From assembly GCF_044465595.1 (NCBI RefSeq), contig NZ_JBITLV010000001.1, positions 868,001 to 932,000 of the forward strand: a stretch of DNA of 64,000 nucleotides. The letters run 5' to 3'. The translations under genes were made by a program, and so were the position numbers. The first letter of the stretch is position 1; each line of letters begins with the position of its first letter. This DNA comes from Spongisporangium articulatum. Lineage in GTDB: Bacteria; Actinomycetota; Actinomycetes; Actinomycetales; Kineosporiaceae. Below, one piece after another: positions 1-7,767 of this stretch. The notes beneath the pieces were generated by a model. The model searched no databases and was not told the origin of the DNA. It saw only the letters and a program-made list of their open reading frames with translations.

Positions 1-2
1 AC

Positions 3-275
3 TGGTTCCGGCCGAGCTGGCTGCCGCTGGCCTCGTCGGGAGGTGGGGTCGTGGTGGCCGAGATCGAGCCGGGCGCACCGACCTGCCGCGTGTTCGACGT
101 CCAGTGGGACCGGGCCGGGTGGGACTGGAACACCCCCGTCGCCGGGTCGCTGGGCGACGCCCTGAAGCAGTGGATCGCGCAGGTCGACAGCGGAGCCTGG
201 ACGTTCACCCCGGGCCGCTCGCGGGCCGAGGCGGCGGGGCTGTCGATCGAGGTCCGCACCCCGCGCCTGCTCTAA
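3..275 (+). CDS. SMI1/KNR4-family (SUKH-like) protein, 3' part only
   Basis: The gene enters from the left edge of the window, so only about 90 C-terminal residues are seen. The visible stretch begins WFRPSWLPL, followed by a G-rich turn and the VVVAEIEPGAP strand. It then has W-rich residues and a 'SLGDALKQWI' helix. That order matches the C-terminal half of SMI1/KNR4 (SUKH) domains, in which W-x-P, a polar loop and a closing helix recur. SUKH proteins often act as immunity proteins to polymorphic toxins, but no toxin is visible here, so the role is open. The family call rests on the pattern alone and the start lies outside the window. Confidence 0.55.
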   Translation, partial: WFRPSWLPLASSGGGVVVAEIEPGAPTCRVFDVQWDRAGWDWNTPVAGSLGDALKQWIAQVDSGAWTFTPGRSRAEAAGLSIEVRTPRLL

Positions 276-369
276 TGGCCCCCTGAACGAGTCCGAGTCT
301 CCCCGCGGGCGCTTTCGCGCGCCCGCGCTCGACCCGACCGGGTCGGCTCTGGCCGCCGCGCTGGTCTGC

Positions 370-1935
370 ATGTCGCTGACTCCGTCGCTGCTGCCACGCA
401 GCCCCACGTTCCAGGGGGCGGTCAGTGGGGTGGTTGCCGCGGCCGGCTACCTGCTCGGGTTCGCGATCGCCGCGCTGGCGCGGGCTCTGGTGCCGGAGGC
501 CGCGCGGGTGCCGGACGCCGTCCGCGCGGTGGTCGCGCGGCTCGCGCTGCTCGTCGGGGCGGGCGGCGTCGTCGGGTTCATGGTCGCGGGCCGGGGGTGG
601 CAGGCCGAGGCGCACCGGCTGGCCGGCAGCCCCGTGCCCTCGATCTGGGCCACGCTCTGGACGGTCGCGTTCTCGGTGCTGCTGTTCGCCGGGCTGCTGC
701 TGGCCGGGTGCGGCGTGCGGCGCGTGACCCGTTTCGTGGCCAGGTTTCTCGCGCGCCGCCTGCCGGTGGTGGTGGCCACGGTCGCGAGCGTGGTGGTGGT
801 CGCGACCGGGGCCGGGGTGCTGTTCCAGCAGGTCGTGCTGCGCGCGACGTTCTTCACGATCGACCGGGTCTCCAGCGGCGTCAACGACGCCGTCACCGAG
901 AACCTCTCACCCCCGACCTCGTCGCTGCGTTCGGGCGGACCGGGGTCGTCGGTCGCCTGGGCCGACCTGGGCCTGCGGGGGCGCCGGTTCGTCGCGGGCG
1001 GGCCGAGCGGGCGGCAGCTGTCGGCGTTCTCGGGGCGGCCCGCCGAGGAGCCCGTGCGGGTGTACGTCGGGTTGAACAGTGCACCGACCTCGCTCGAGCG
1101 GGCCGACCTGGCGCTGGCCGAACTCGTTCGTACCGGCGCGTTCTCGCGGGCGGTGCTGGCCGTCGTGTCGACCACCGGCACCGGCTGGGTCGATCCAGGA
1201 GCGGCCAACTCGCTGGAGTACCTGTGGAACGGTGACACCGCCATCGTGGCCACCCAGTACTCCTACCTGCCCAGCCCGGTCGCCTTCGTGCTCGACGACG
1301 ACCAGGTGGAATCGGAGGGCGCGCAGCTGTTCTCGACGATCCGCCAGTACTGGTTGCGGCTGCCGGTCGACCACCGGCCGCGGCTCCTGCTGTACGGGGA
1401 GAGTCTCGGGACCAACGGCGGGGCCGCCGCGCTCGGGTCCTTCCCCGACGCCGGCGACCGGGTCGACGGGGCCCTGTTCGTGGGCCCGCCGAACTCCAAC
1501 CACCTGTGGCGGGAGGTCGAGGACCATCGCGACGCCGGATCACCGGCCCGGCGGCCCGCCTTCGGGAGCGGGGCCGTGGTCCGGGTCGGCGTGGACCGCG
1601 CGTCGCTGACCGCCGCGGCCGCCCAGCCGTGGTCGCAGCCGCGGGTGCTGTTCCTGGCCCATGCGTCCGACCCGGTGGTCTGGTGGTCGCCGGACCTGCT
1701 GCTGCGCCGCCCCGACTGGTTGCGCGAACCGCGCGGGCCGGGGGTCTCGTCCTCGATGGGCTGGTACCCGATCGTCACGTTCTTCCAGGTGACTGCGGAC
1801 CTGCTGGCCGCGAACGACGTCCCCGGGGCCGGCCACCGTTACGGCGCATCGATCGGTGCCGGGTGGGCCGCCGTCGCACCCCCGGACGGCTGGACCCCGG
1901 CCGACACGACCCGCCTGACCACCCTCTTCCCCTAG
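370..1935 (+). CDS. Membrane alpha/beta-hydrolase (Abhydrolase_9 type)
   Basis: A 521-residue protein with about four N-terminal hydrophobic helices followed by a soluble hydrolase domain. The nucleophile elbow reads L-L-Y-G-E-S-L-G-T-N-G-G. The G-E-S-L-G elbow after an N-terminal membrane segment is typical of the Abhydrolase_9 / Abhydrolase_9_N pair. ATG 370 is the only standard start in this frame. However, the frame is open back to about position 283 and encodes 'LDPTGSALAAALVC' just before the ATG, which looks like the first conserved membrane helix of the family. The true protein may therefore start upstream at a non-standard codon such as CTG. The substrate is unknown; the related proteins are membrane serine hydrolases. 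Confidence 0.75.
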   Translation: MSLTPSLLPRSPTFQGAVSGVVAAAGYLLGFAIAALARALVPEAARVPDAVRAVVARLALLVGAGGVVGFMVAGRGWQAEAHRLAGSPVPSIWATLWTVAFSVLLFAGLLLAGCGVRRVTRFVARFLARRLPVVVATVASVVVVATGAGVLFQQVVLRATFFTIDRVSSGVNDAVTENLSPPTSSLRSGGPGSSVAWADLGLRGRRFVAGGPSGRQLSAFSGRPAEEPVRVYVGLNSAPTSLERADLALAELVRTGAFSRAVLAVVSTTGTGWVDPGAANSLEYLWNGDTAIVATQYSYLPSPVAFVLDDDQVESEGAQLFSTIRQYWLRLPVDHRPRLLLYGESLGTNGGAAALGSFPDAGDRVDGALFVGPPNSNHLWREVEDHRDAGSPARRPAFGSGAVVRVGVDRASLTAAAAQPWSQPRVLFLAHASDPVVWWSPDLLLRRPDWLREPRGPGVSSSMGWYPIVTFFQVTADLLAANDVPGAGHRYGASIGAGWAAVAPPDGWTPADTTRLTTLFP

Positions 1936-1942
1936 CCCTCCG

Positions 1943-1991
1943 TGATCATGCGCAAACGCAGCACTTCCGCGTTGATCATGCGCAAACGCAG
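1943..1991 (+). repeat. Tandem pair of the 19-bp motif TGATCATGCGCAAACGCAG
   Basis: Two identical 19-bp copies (1943-1961 and 1973-1991) lie 30 bp apart, in the same orientation, in the short gap between two convergent genes. The same motif occurs as inverted pairs at 53,612-53,663 and 55,851-55,927. All copies are intergenic and downstream of genes, so this is a dispersed intergenic repeat, possibly REP-like. Here the pair is direct and cannot form the long hairpin seen at the other two sites. Confidence 0.85.
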
Positions 1992-1993
1992 CA

Positions 1994-2980
1994 TCAGCTG
2001 GTCGACGCGGCGAGTGTGCGCTCGAGGAGGTAGTCGCCGGCGGTGATGGCCGGGTAGTCGACGCCGCCGCCGATCGGGGCCGGCAGCGGTTCGATTCGGG
2101 TGTCCATGTCGGCCTCGCAGAACAGGATCAGCGAGATCAGCTCCTCGTCGGGGGCCTGGTCCGACGGCGGCAGCACCCGGTGCCGGGTCGAGCGCCACCG
2201 GTCGCCGGTCCAGCGGGCCAGCATGTCCGCGATGTTCACCGTGAAGGCGCCGGGCACGGCCGGGGCGTCGGCCCACTCGCCGTCCCGGGTCTGCACCTGC
2301 AGCCCGCCGTAGCCGACCTGCCGGTCGAGGATGGTCAGGATGCCCCAGTCGGTGTGTGGGCCGACCCGGAACTGGCCCTCCGCAGGGGTTTCCGTCTCGG
2401 TCAGCGGCGGGTAGCGGTTGATGTTGAACGTGTAGGGCGCGTTGCTGACCCGGCCGGCGAAGAAGTCCTCGTCGAGGCCGAGGGCGGTGGCCAGCACCTG
2501 CAGCAGCTCGACGTAGAGGGCGCGGGTGGCCGTCGTGTACTCGGCGACCAGGGCCTCCAGTTCCGGTACCTCGGTGGGGAAGACGTTGGGTTCGAACCAC
2601 GCCTCGACGATCGCCGGGTCGACGCCCGCGCTCAGTTCCGCGGCGGGCCGCCCGACCGTGAGACTCTCCTTCAGGTCGGGCTTGTCGGCGTCGGCCTCCT
2701 CGCCGTAGAAGGCGTTGGCCTCCTCACCCTTGGCCAGCCAGCCCCGGCCGCCGACCTTCGCCGCGTAGGGGCGCTTGGTCGCGGACGGCAGCGCGAAGAA
2801 CCGCTTCGAGGCGTCGCGGATCTGCTGCATCAGCTCGGCGCTCACCCCGTGGTTGCTGACCATGAAGAACCCCGAGTCCTGCATCGCCCGGTCGAGCCGC
2901 GTGGCAAGCTCGACCCTCTGCTCGGGCGTCCCGGTGCGCCAGGTGGAGATGTCGATCAGCGGGATGTCGGGAGTGCTCAT
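1994..2980 (-). CDS. 2-oxoglutarate/Fe(II)-type oxygenase, isopenicillin N synthase-like
   Basis: A 328-residue enzyme using ATG 2980 (MSTPDIPLIDIS), which has AGAGAGG upstream; an in-frame extension to 3040 would run into the divergent promoter. The N-terminal DIOX_N segment includes 'GFFMVSNHGV'. The iron ligands are visible as H-T-D in 'GPHTDWG' and a distal H in 'STRHRV', giving the His-Asp-His triad. The usual R-x-S co-substrate motif reads L-I-S, so the arginine that normally holds the 2OG or substrate carboxylate is absent. Related actinobacterial proteins may share this. It is divergent from a cupin-type XRE regulator that probably controls it. The substrate is not predictable. Confidence 0.8.
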   Translation of the reverse strand: MSTPDIPLIDISTWRTGTPEQRVELATRLDRAMQDSGFFMVSNHGVSAELMQQIRDASKRFFALPSATKRPYAAKVGGRGWLAKGEEANAFYGEEADADKPDLKESLTVGRPAAELSAGVDPAIVEAWFEPNVFPTEVPELEALVAEYTTATRALYVELLQVLATALGLDEDFFAGRVSNAPYTFNINRYPPLTETETPAEGQFRVGPHTDWGILTILDRQVGYGGLQVQTRDGEWADAPAVPGAFTVNIADMLARWTGDRWRSTRHRVLPPSDQAPDEELISLILFCEADMDTRIEPLPAPIGGGVDYPAITAGDYLLERTLAASTS

Positions 2981-3060
2981 CGGTGTGCCTCTCTGAGTAG
3001 TCTCAGCATTCAATGTGTGCTGGATGAGTTGCCACGGCATTCGGAGTATGTGACGAACAC
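2981..3060. promoter_or_regulatory. Divergent promoter region between oxygenase and XRE-cupin genes
   Basis: This 80-bp spacer separates two divergent starts and is AT-richer than its surroundings. It holds TGAGTAGTCTCA (an imperfect dyad at about 2995-3006) and a TATGTGACGAACACATG stretch abutting the regulator's ATG. Binding sites for the adjacent XRE regulator would be expected here, but no site can be assigned with confidence. Confidence 0.4.
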
Positions 3061-3654
3061 ATGACGGACGACAAGGCCCCTGACGAGCTTGGCGACGCCG
3101 GGCTGGCCCGGGCGGTGGGGACGACGATCCGCACCTTGCGTGAGAAGTCTCAGCTGTCGACGCGTGAACTCGGGCGGCGGGCCGGCATCAGCCAGGCGTT
3201 CCTGTCCCAGATCGAGCGCGGGGTCTCGGCCCCCTCGATGTTCACGCTGTACCGGCTCGCGGAGGCGCTCGGCGTCGTCCCCGGGGCCCTGCTGCCGAGC
3301 CCGGCGGCCGGGAAGGTGACGGTGGTGCGCTCCGGCGAGGGAGAGGTGTTGCCGGTCGCCGACCGGCCGGACTCGGCCGTGGGCCGGTCTCTGCTGATGC
3401 AGCCCGGGGCCGCGCTCGAGGTCACCGAGTACCGCCTCGAACCGGGGCAGTACGCGGACGACTGGTGGGAGTTCCCGGGCGAGACCGCCCTCTACATGCT
3501 GGCCGGCCGGCTGGCCGTCGAGATCGAGGGCGCCGGCGAATACCGGCTCGGGCCGGGGGATTTCATGGCCCACCCCGGTGAGCTGCGCAACCGCTGGTCG
3601 CTGGTGGACGACGGGGGCGCGCATTTCGTGCACACCGTCGCCCACCAGCGCTGA
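3061..3654 (+). CDS. XRE-family regulator with C-terminal cupin domain
   Basis: A 197-residue protein. Residues about 15-75 form an HTH_3 domain ('TIRTLREKSQLSTRELGRRAG', then 'SQIERGVSAPS'). Residues about 110-195 form a cupin sensor domain ('ETALYMLAGRLAVEIEG', 'YRLGPGDFMAHPG'). This is the standard build of small-molecule-sensing repressors that control an adjacent catabolic gene, and the divergent oxygenase is the obvious target. No strong ribosome-binding site is seen before ATG 3061, so translation may be weak or leaderless. Confidence 0.85.
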   Translation: MTDDKAPDELGDAGLARAVGTTIRTLREKSQLSTRELGRRAGISQAFLSQIERGVSAPSMFTLYRLAEALGVVPGALLPSPAAGKVTVVRSGEGEVLPVADRPDSAVGRSLLMQPGAALEVTEYRLEPGQYADDWWEFPGETALYMLAGRLAVEIEGAGEYRLGPGDFMAHPGELRNRWSLVDDGGAHFVHTVAHQR

Positions 3655-3658
3655 GGCC

Positions 3659-4597
3659 CTACTTCACCAGGGGTGCCAGGGCCTCGCCCGCCGCGGTGAC
3701 CTTCCCGGGCTCGTGACCGTTGGCGATCATGTTGATCGTCAGGCCGGTGACGCCCGCGCCGAGCACCTTCTCGTGCAGCTGTTCGGCCACCTGGGCCGGG
3801 GTGCCGATGAAGGCGCGGGCCCGCCGGTTCTCGGGCACCCGCTCCAGCGCGGCCTGGGCCTCGGCGTCGGTCTCGGTGATGAACACGGACGCGAGGTAGC
3901 TGGTCGCGAGAGTGGCCGGGTCACGGTCGATCTCCTCGCACCGCTCCTTGAGCACCTCGACCTTGCGGGCCAGGTCGGTCAGGTCGCAGATGATGTTCAT
4001 GTGGTCGGCGAACCGGGCCGCCAGCCGGAACGTCTTCTGCTCGCCGCTGCCGCCGAGCATGACCGGGATCGTCGGCCGCACGCGCGGGTTGTTCATCGCC
4101 GTGTTCGCCTCGTACCACTTGCCCTTGAACGTCGGGTCGGCACCTTCGAGCATCGGCTTGATGATGTTCAGGGCCTCCTCGAGCCGCTCGAACCGGTCGG
4201 TGAACGTGCCGAACTCGAAGCCCAGGTCGTGGTGCTCGCGCTCGAACCAGCCCGCGCCGATGCCGAGGACCGCCCGGCCCCCGCTGACGACGTCCAGGGT
4301 GGTTACGGTCTTGGCGAGGTGGGTCGGGTGCCGGTACGTGTTGCCGGTGACCAGGGTGCTCAGCTGCACGCTCTGCGTGGCGCCGGACAGGGCCGCGAGC
4401 AGCGTGTACGACTCGAGCATCGGCTGGTCGGGGGTGCCGATGCCGGGCAGCTGATAGAAGTGGTCCATCACCAGGACGGTGTCGAAGCCCGAGGCCTCGG
4501 CCTCCTGGGCCTGCGCGACGACGGTCGGGAAGATCGTGGCCGGGTCGCCGTCGGGGTAGCTGAAGTTGGGGATCTGGTACCCCAGTTTGATCGTCAC
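3659..4597 (-). CDS. LLM-class (luciferase-like) F420-dependent oxidoreductase
   Basis: A 312-residue TIM-barrel protein that uses GTG 4597. It carries the family signature: 'LGYQIPNFSYP' start, 'FDTVLVMDHF', 'GNTYRHP..LAK', 'GRAVLGIGAGWFEREH', 'RFERLEEAL' and 'IPVMLGGSGEQKTFRLAA'. The G-I-G-A-G-W-x-x-x-E-H motif is typical of actinobacterial F420-dependent LLM subgroups. It converges on the XRE-cupin gene with a 4-bp gap. The substrate is unknown and the cofactor is inferred from the subgroup. Confidence 0.85.
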   Translation of the reverse strand: MTIKLGYQIPNFSYPDGDPATIFPTVVAQAQEAEASGFDTVLVMDHFYQLPGIGTPDQPMLESYTLLAALSGATQSVQLSTLVTGNTYRHPTHLAKTVTTLDVVSGGRAVLGIGAGWFEREHHDLGFEFGTFTDRFERLEEALNIIKPMLEGADPTFKGKWYEANTAMNNPRVRPTIPVMLGGSGEQKTFRLAARFADHMNIICDLTDLARKVEVLKERCEEIDRDPATLATSYLASVFITETDAEAQAALERVPENRRARAFIGTPAQVAEQLHEKVLGAGVTGLTINMIANGHEPGKVTAAGEALAPLVK

Positions 4598-4861
4598 AAC
4601 CGGACACTAACTCCGAGTACCGGAGACGCATTCCGGTAGCCTCGGCATCCGTGCTGGCGACCCGCGTCGATGCCCGGGATACGCTCCGGCTGACCATTCG
4701 TCCAGTACTGTGGATCAAGCGGAGAGTGACCGCCTCCGTGGTTTGCAGCGACATCGCACCACCGCTCCAACCACGGGCGAGGACGTGTTTGCGGGCCGGC
4801 GCCCCTGTGGCGCCGGGCCCTCCGGACGCGTGCATCACGACGCGAACGCCGGGGGGCGTTG
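4598..4861. other. 264-bp divergent intergenic region
   Basis: No convincing gene is seen. A dyad around CTCCGAGTACCGGAG (about 4611-4625) lies just upstream of the LLM gene. A G-run (GGGGGGCG) immediately before 4862 can serve as a ribosome-binding site for the next gene. It presumably holds the promoters of both flanking genes. Confidence 0.4.
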
Positions 4862-6064
4862 ATGACCCAGATTCTCTCTGACCAGGTCGACCGACTACCC
4901 GAGGACGCCGGTCCTCAGGACCTCGCCGACCTCCTGCACCGTGCCGACGCCACCGGTGAGCCGGTGAGCAGCCTGCGGGGCGCCGTCAACCTGTGCCTCG
5001 ACTCCGAGGGCCCGGCGCTCCTGGTCTGGGGCGACGACCGCCGAGTCGTCTACAACCAGGCGTTCCTGGACTTTGCCCCGACCCCGCCGGCGGCCCGCTT
5101 CGGCGAGGCACTCCACCAGGGGTGGCCGGAGGCCTGGGCGGTGCTGGGCCCGCATCTGCAGCAGGTGTTCGCGACCGGGCAGACCCGCTGGATCCCCAAG
5201 CGCGAGACCGTCATCACCCGACACGGCGTGCAGCGGGAGACCAGTTACACCTGCCACCTGTCGCCCGCGTTGGACGGCGCGGGCGAGGTGCGTGGTGTGC
5301 ACGTGTCCATCCTGGATATCACGCGGGGCGTGCAGCTGAAGCGCCGGCTCGGGACGCTGCGGCGGCTGGCCGCCGACGGTGTGGAAAGCGGCTCGCCCGA
5401 GGTGCTCTACGACCGGCTCGCCGAGACGCTCGGTGACGCCCACCAGGACATACCGTTCTCCCTGTTGTACAGCGCCGAGCCCCGGGACCGCCGAGCCGCC
5501 CTGCGGGCGGCCTCAGGTCTGTGTGGCGGCTCTTCGACTGCCTCGCAGAGCATTTCGTTGGACGACGCCGCCCTCTGGCCGGTGGTCCTGGCCGCCTCCC
5601 AGGGCACTCCGGTTCTGGTCGACGACCTGCCCACCCGGTTCCCGGGTCTCGAGCTCAGCTGCCCGGAGGCCGGTTCCGTCGAGCGCGCATTCGTCGGCGT
5701 CGTGGAACTCGGTGAGCGGTTGCCTCGCGTCGTGAACATCCTCGGGGTCAGCAACCGGCTGGCCCTCGACGCCGAGTACCAGGCCTTCCTGTTCGACGTG
5801 TTCCGCCAGGTGTCAGGCGTTCTCGGCGTCGTGGCCGCCGCCCGGCGGGACCGCGAGAAAGTGGCGAACCTCGAACGCGCGGTGGAGAGCAACCGTCAGA
5901 TCGGGGCGGCCATCGGCATCCTGATGATGGGCCACAAGCTCACCGAGGAGCAGGCCTTCAACACCTTGAGCCGGGTCAGTCAGCGCAGCAACCGCAAGCT
6001 GCGCGAGATCGCCGACGACGTGGTCCGCACCGGCTCGATCGCGTTACCGGCGGCTCAGCAGTAG
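4862..6064 (+). CDS. PAS/GAF sensor protein with ANTAR RNA-binding domain
   Basis: A 400-residue protein. Residues about 30-150 are PAS-like ('LVWGDDRRVVYNQAFLDF', 'TYTCHLSPALD', 'VHVSILDITRG'). The middle, about 170-325, is a GAF-like region. Residues about 330-390 are an ANTAR domain ('ERAVESNRQIGAAIGILMMG', then 'EEQAFNTLSRVSQRSNRKLREIADDVV'). ANTAR proteins bind paired RNA hairpins and prevent transcription termination, so this is probably a sensory antiterminator. A TTG at 4859 could also start it, but ATG 4862 is the better start. Its last 10 bp overlap the convergent lamin-tail gene. Confidence 0.85.
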   Translation: MTQILSDQVDRLPEDAGPQDLADLLHRADATGEPVSSLRGAVNLCLDSEGPALLVWGDDRRVVYNQAFLDFAPTPPAARFGEALHQGWPEAWAVLGPHLQQVFATGQTRWIPKRETVITRHGVQRETSYTCHLSPALDGAGEVRGVHVSILDITRGVQLKRRLGTLRRLAADGVESGSPEVLYDRLAETLGDAHQDIPFSLLYSAEPRDRRAALRAASGLCGGSSTASQSISLDDAALWPVVLAASQGTPVLVDDLPTRFPGLELSCPEAGSVERAFVGVVELGERLPRVVNILGVSNRLALDAEYQAFLFDVFRQVSGVLGVVAAARRDREKVANLERAVESNRQIGAAIGILMMGHKLTEEQAFNTLSRVSQRSNRKLREIADDVVRTGSIALPAAQQ

Positions 6065-6510
6065 TACGGCGAGTCGTCGCTCGTCGTCCACGAGCACGTG
6101 TCGCCGCCCGTACCGGACGTGTTGCGCAGCTTCGCGGTGTCCGAGGTGTTGTTCCAGACGTAGTACCCGCGGTTCTGGTACAGGTGATGAGCGGTGTCGG
6201 TACCGGAACCCGTGTGCACCCAGACCCTTTCGCCGGCGTCCAGGGTGAAAGTGGGGAACGTGTAGACGTGGTTCGACGCGTCGCGCAGCGTCCAGTGTGT
6301 GAGTGTGCGCGTGCGGTCGTCGGTGTTGGTGATCCGGACCCACTCGTCGTTGAGCTTCTTGTTCGTCACGGGTGCGTCGCTGCCGTCGCTGTCGTACTTC
6401 ACCTTGGTGATCTGCAGCTTGCTGGCGGCCTCGGCACTGGGCACGCCGACGGCGAGGAGCGCGGTCGAGGCGAGGGCGGTGGTCGCGAGCACGACGATGT
6501 ACTTACGCAT
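6055..6510 (-). CDS. Secreted lamin-tail (LTD) domain protein
   Basis: A 151-residue protein that begins MRKYIVVLATTALAST, a clear Sec signal peptide with cleavage expected near A-E-A/A-S at residues 28-29. The mature part is one lamin-tail beta-sandwich: 'LQITKVKYDSDG', 'LNDEWVRITNTDD', 'LTHWTLRDASNHVYTFP', 'ERVWVHTGSGTD', then 'VWNNTSDTAKLRNTSG'. Two cysteines near the C terminus (T-C-S-W and Y-Y-C) may form a disulphide. LTD proteins of this kind are extracellular and of unknown function. ATG 6510 is preferred over an upstream TTG because it starts the signal peptide cleanly. Confidence 0.85.
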   Translation of the reverse strand: MRKYIVVLATTALASTALLAVGVPSAEAASKLQITKVKYDSDGSDAPVTNKKLNDEWVRITNTDDRTRTLTHWTLRDASNHVYTFPTFTLDAGERVWVHTGSGTDTAHHLYQNRGYYVWNNTSDTAKLRNTSGTGGDTCSWTTSDDSPYYC

Positions 6511-6599
6511 GATCGACAACTTAGGCGGCCGCCGTGTGGTGTGGACGCCGAACTCGTATAGCGGAGCGGATCGGAGGTGAGCGGTCAGGAGCGGGCGGG

Positions 6600-7043
6600 C
6601 TAAGAAGGCGGATCGAAGAAGAGTGGCTGCCGGTGGGAGTCATGATGATCGGGGTGCCAGGGCATGCGGTTGGCCTCGTCGGGGACCACGAGTTGTCGGG
6701 CGCGGACGCGGTCCCCGTACAGCAGGTAGGCCGCGCCGAGGACCGGTGGCTCGGTCACCGACCACAGGTGGACGTTGTAGTCGCCCTCCAGCAGATCGTC
6801 GAACACTGTCGGCTCGGTGAGTTCGAGGCCGTCGAGCATCCGTTCGGCGACGTCGTTGAGGATGAGCCCACCCTGTTCCGCGGGCAGCCCGTAGGCGAAC
6901 ACCTCAGGCAGGTCGCGCTCGGTCAGGCCCACCGTGAAATGCAGCGGAGAGGGGTCGGCGTCGGCGACGTAGTGCACCAGCCACCCGTGCCGCGCGACGT
7001 CCCGGCGGAATCTCCGGGCCGCTCGCCATCGTCCGACAGTCAC
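6600..7043 (-). CDS. DUF4262 domain-containing protein
   Basis: A 147-residue cytosolic protein that uses GTG 7043, with GAGGGGTGA just upstream. Residues about 18-120 match the DUF4262 pattern: 'HGWLVHYVADAD', 'LHFTVGLTERDLPEVFAYGLP', then a run ending 'YLLYGDRVRARQLVVPDE'. DUF4262 has no known activity. It lies 14 bp downstream of the lipoprotein gene on the same strand and may share its transcript. Confidence 0.75.
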   Translation of the reverse strand: MTVGRWRAARRFRRDVARHGWLVHYVADADPSPLHFTVGLTERDLPEVFAYGLPAEQGGLILNDVAERMLDGLELTEPTVFDDLLEGDYNVHLWSVTEPPVLGAAYLLYGDRVRARQLVVPDEANRMPWHPDHHDSHRQPLFFDPPS

Positions 7044-7057
7044 GTCTCACCCCTCGC

Positions 7058-7621
7058 TCAGGTGTCGTAGACGTAGCCGTCCCACGGGGCGTAGTAGCAG
7101 ATGAAGTCGCCGGGCTCGATGTTGACGTACACCGTGCCGTCGTCGTAATGCCCGACGTGCCAACCGAACTCGGTCCCGTGAACCTTCGTCATGAACGGCT
7201 CGACGGAGATCGGTTCGAGCGTGTAGTCGCCCAGCTCGTCGAGCCGCTTGCGCGTCACGTCGTCACCGCTGGCGGCGGCCTGCCCCGGTGGTACGCCTTC
7301 GGCCCGCCCCACGGCCTCGACCTTGACCTCGTCGAACGTCCCGTCGGCCTTCCACAGGTACAGCCCGACCCACCCGGTGCCGCTGTCGAACAGTTCGTTG
7401 CTCAGGAAGAACTTGCGCCCGTCCTCGGCCGTGCCGGCGTAGGGCACGTGGTAGTCGTCGGGGCGGATCGTGAATCGGGTGGGTGCACCAGCCACGGAGG
7501 CCTCCGGCGATGTACTTGCGGCGGTCAGGGCGTCGGCGCTCGCTGCGGGCAGGCCGTGGTCGGGTGAGCAGGCCGCAACGGCCGCGACCGAGGGCAGGAG
7601 CAGGACGAGTCGTCTCGACAT
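7058..7621 (-). CDS. Putative lipoprotein of unknown function
   Basis: A 187-residue protein. The start at ATG 7621 gives MSRRLVLLLPSVAAVAAC, a short signal with an A-A-C lipobox at Cys18, so it should be lipid-anchored outside the membrane. A GGACCGGGGG stretch precedes this ATG. A longer reading frame continues upstream through the tRNA-Pro terminator and the attachment site, which is implausible. The mature domain begins 'FTIRPDDYHVPYAG' and ends in an aromatic 'CYYAPWDGYVYDT'. No family is recognised. Confidence 0.7.
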   Translation of the reverse strand: MSRRLVLLLPSVAAVAACSPDHGLPAASADALTAASTSPEASVAGAPTRFTIRPDDYHVPYAGTAEDGRKFFLSNELFDSGTGWVGLYLWKADGTFDEVKVEAVGRAEGVPPGQAAASGDDVTRKRLDELGDYTLEPISVEPFMTKVHGTEFGWHVGHYDDGTVYVNIEPGDFICYYAPWDGYVYDT

Positions 7622-7675
7622 CCCCCGGTCCGGCATGGCGTAGATCATGCCAAGGCTGAGGCCCCAGAATGCGGA

Positions 7676-7719
7676 AAACCCCTGGTCGGTGACCCGAAAG
7701 GGCCTCTGACCAGGGGTTT
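7676..7719 (-). terminator. Original terminator of tRNA-Pro, now displaced by the element
   Basis: A perfect 12-bp stem, AAACCCCTGGTC (7676-7687) and GACCAGGGGTTT (7708-7719), encloses a 20-nt loop. Read on the minus strand it follows the displaced tRNA-Pro 3' end and finishes in a T-run. It is most simply the native terminator of tRNA-Pro, left behind at the far end of the integrated element. It may also work in plus orientation. Confidence 0.75.
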
Positions 7720-7767
7720 CGTGAGTCGGGGTGACAGGATTTGAACCTGCGGCCTCTTCGTCCCGAA
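7720..7767. repeat. attL: 48-bp direct repeat (displaced tRNA-Pro 3' end)
   Basis: This 48-bp copy is identical to 22,191-22,238, where it forms the 3' third of tRNA-Pro plus 6 bp beyond the gene. Identity stops after TCCCGAA here, inside the anticodon arm. A further 11-bp match (GGCCTCTGACC at 7701 and 22,172) lies at the same offset outside the repeat. It marks the host-side junction created by integration. Confidence 0.93.
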
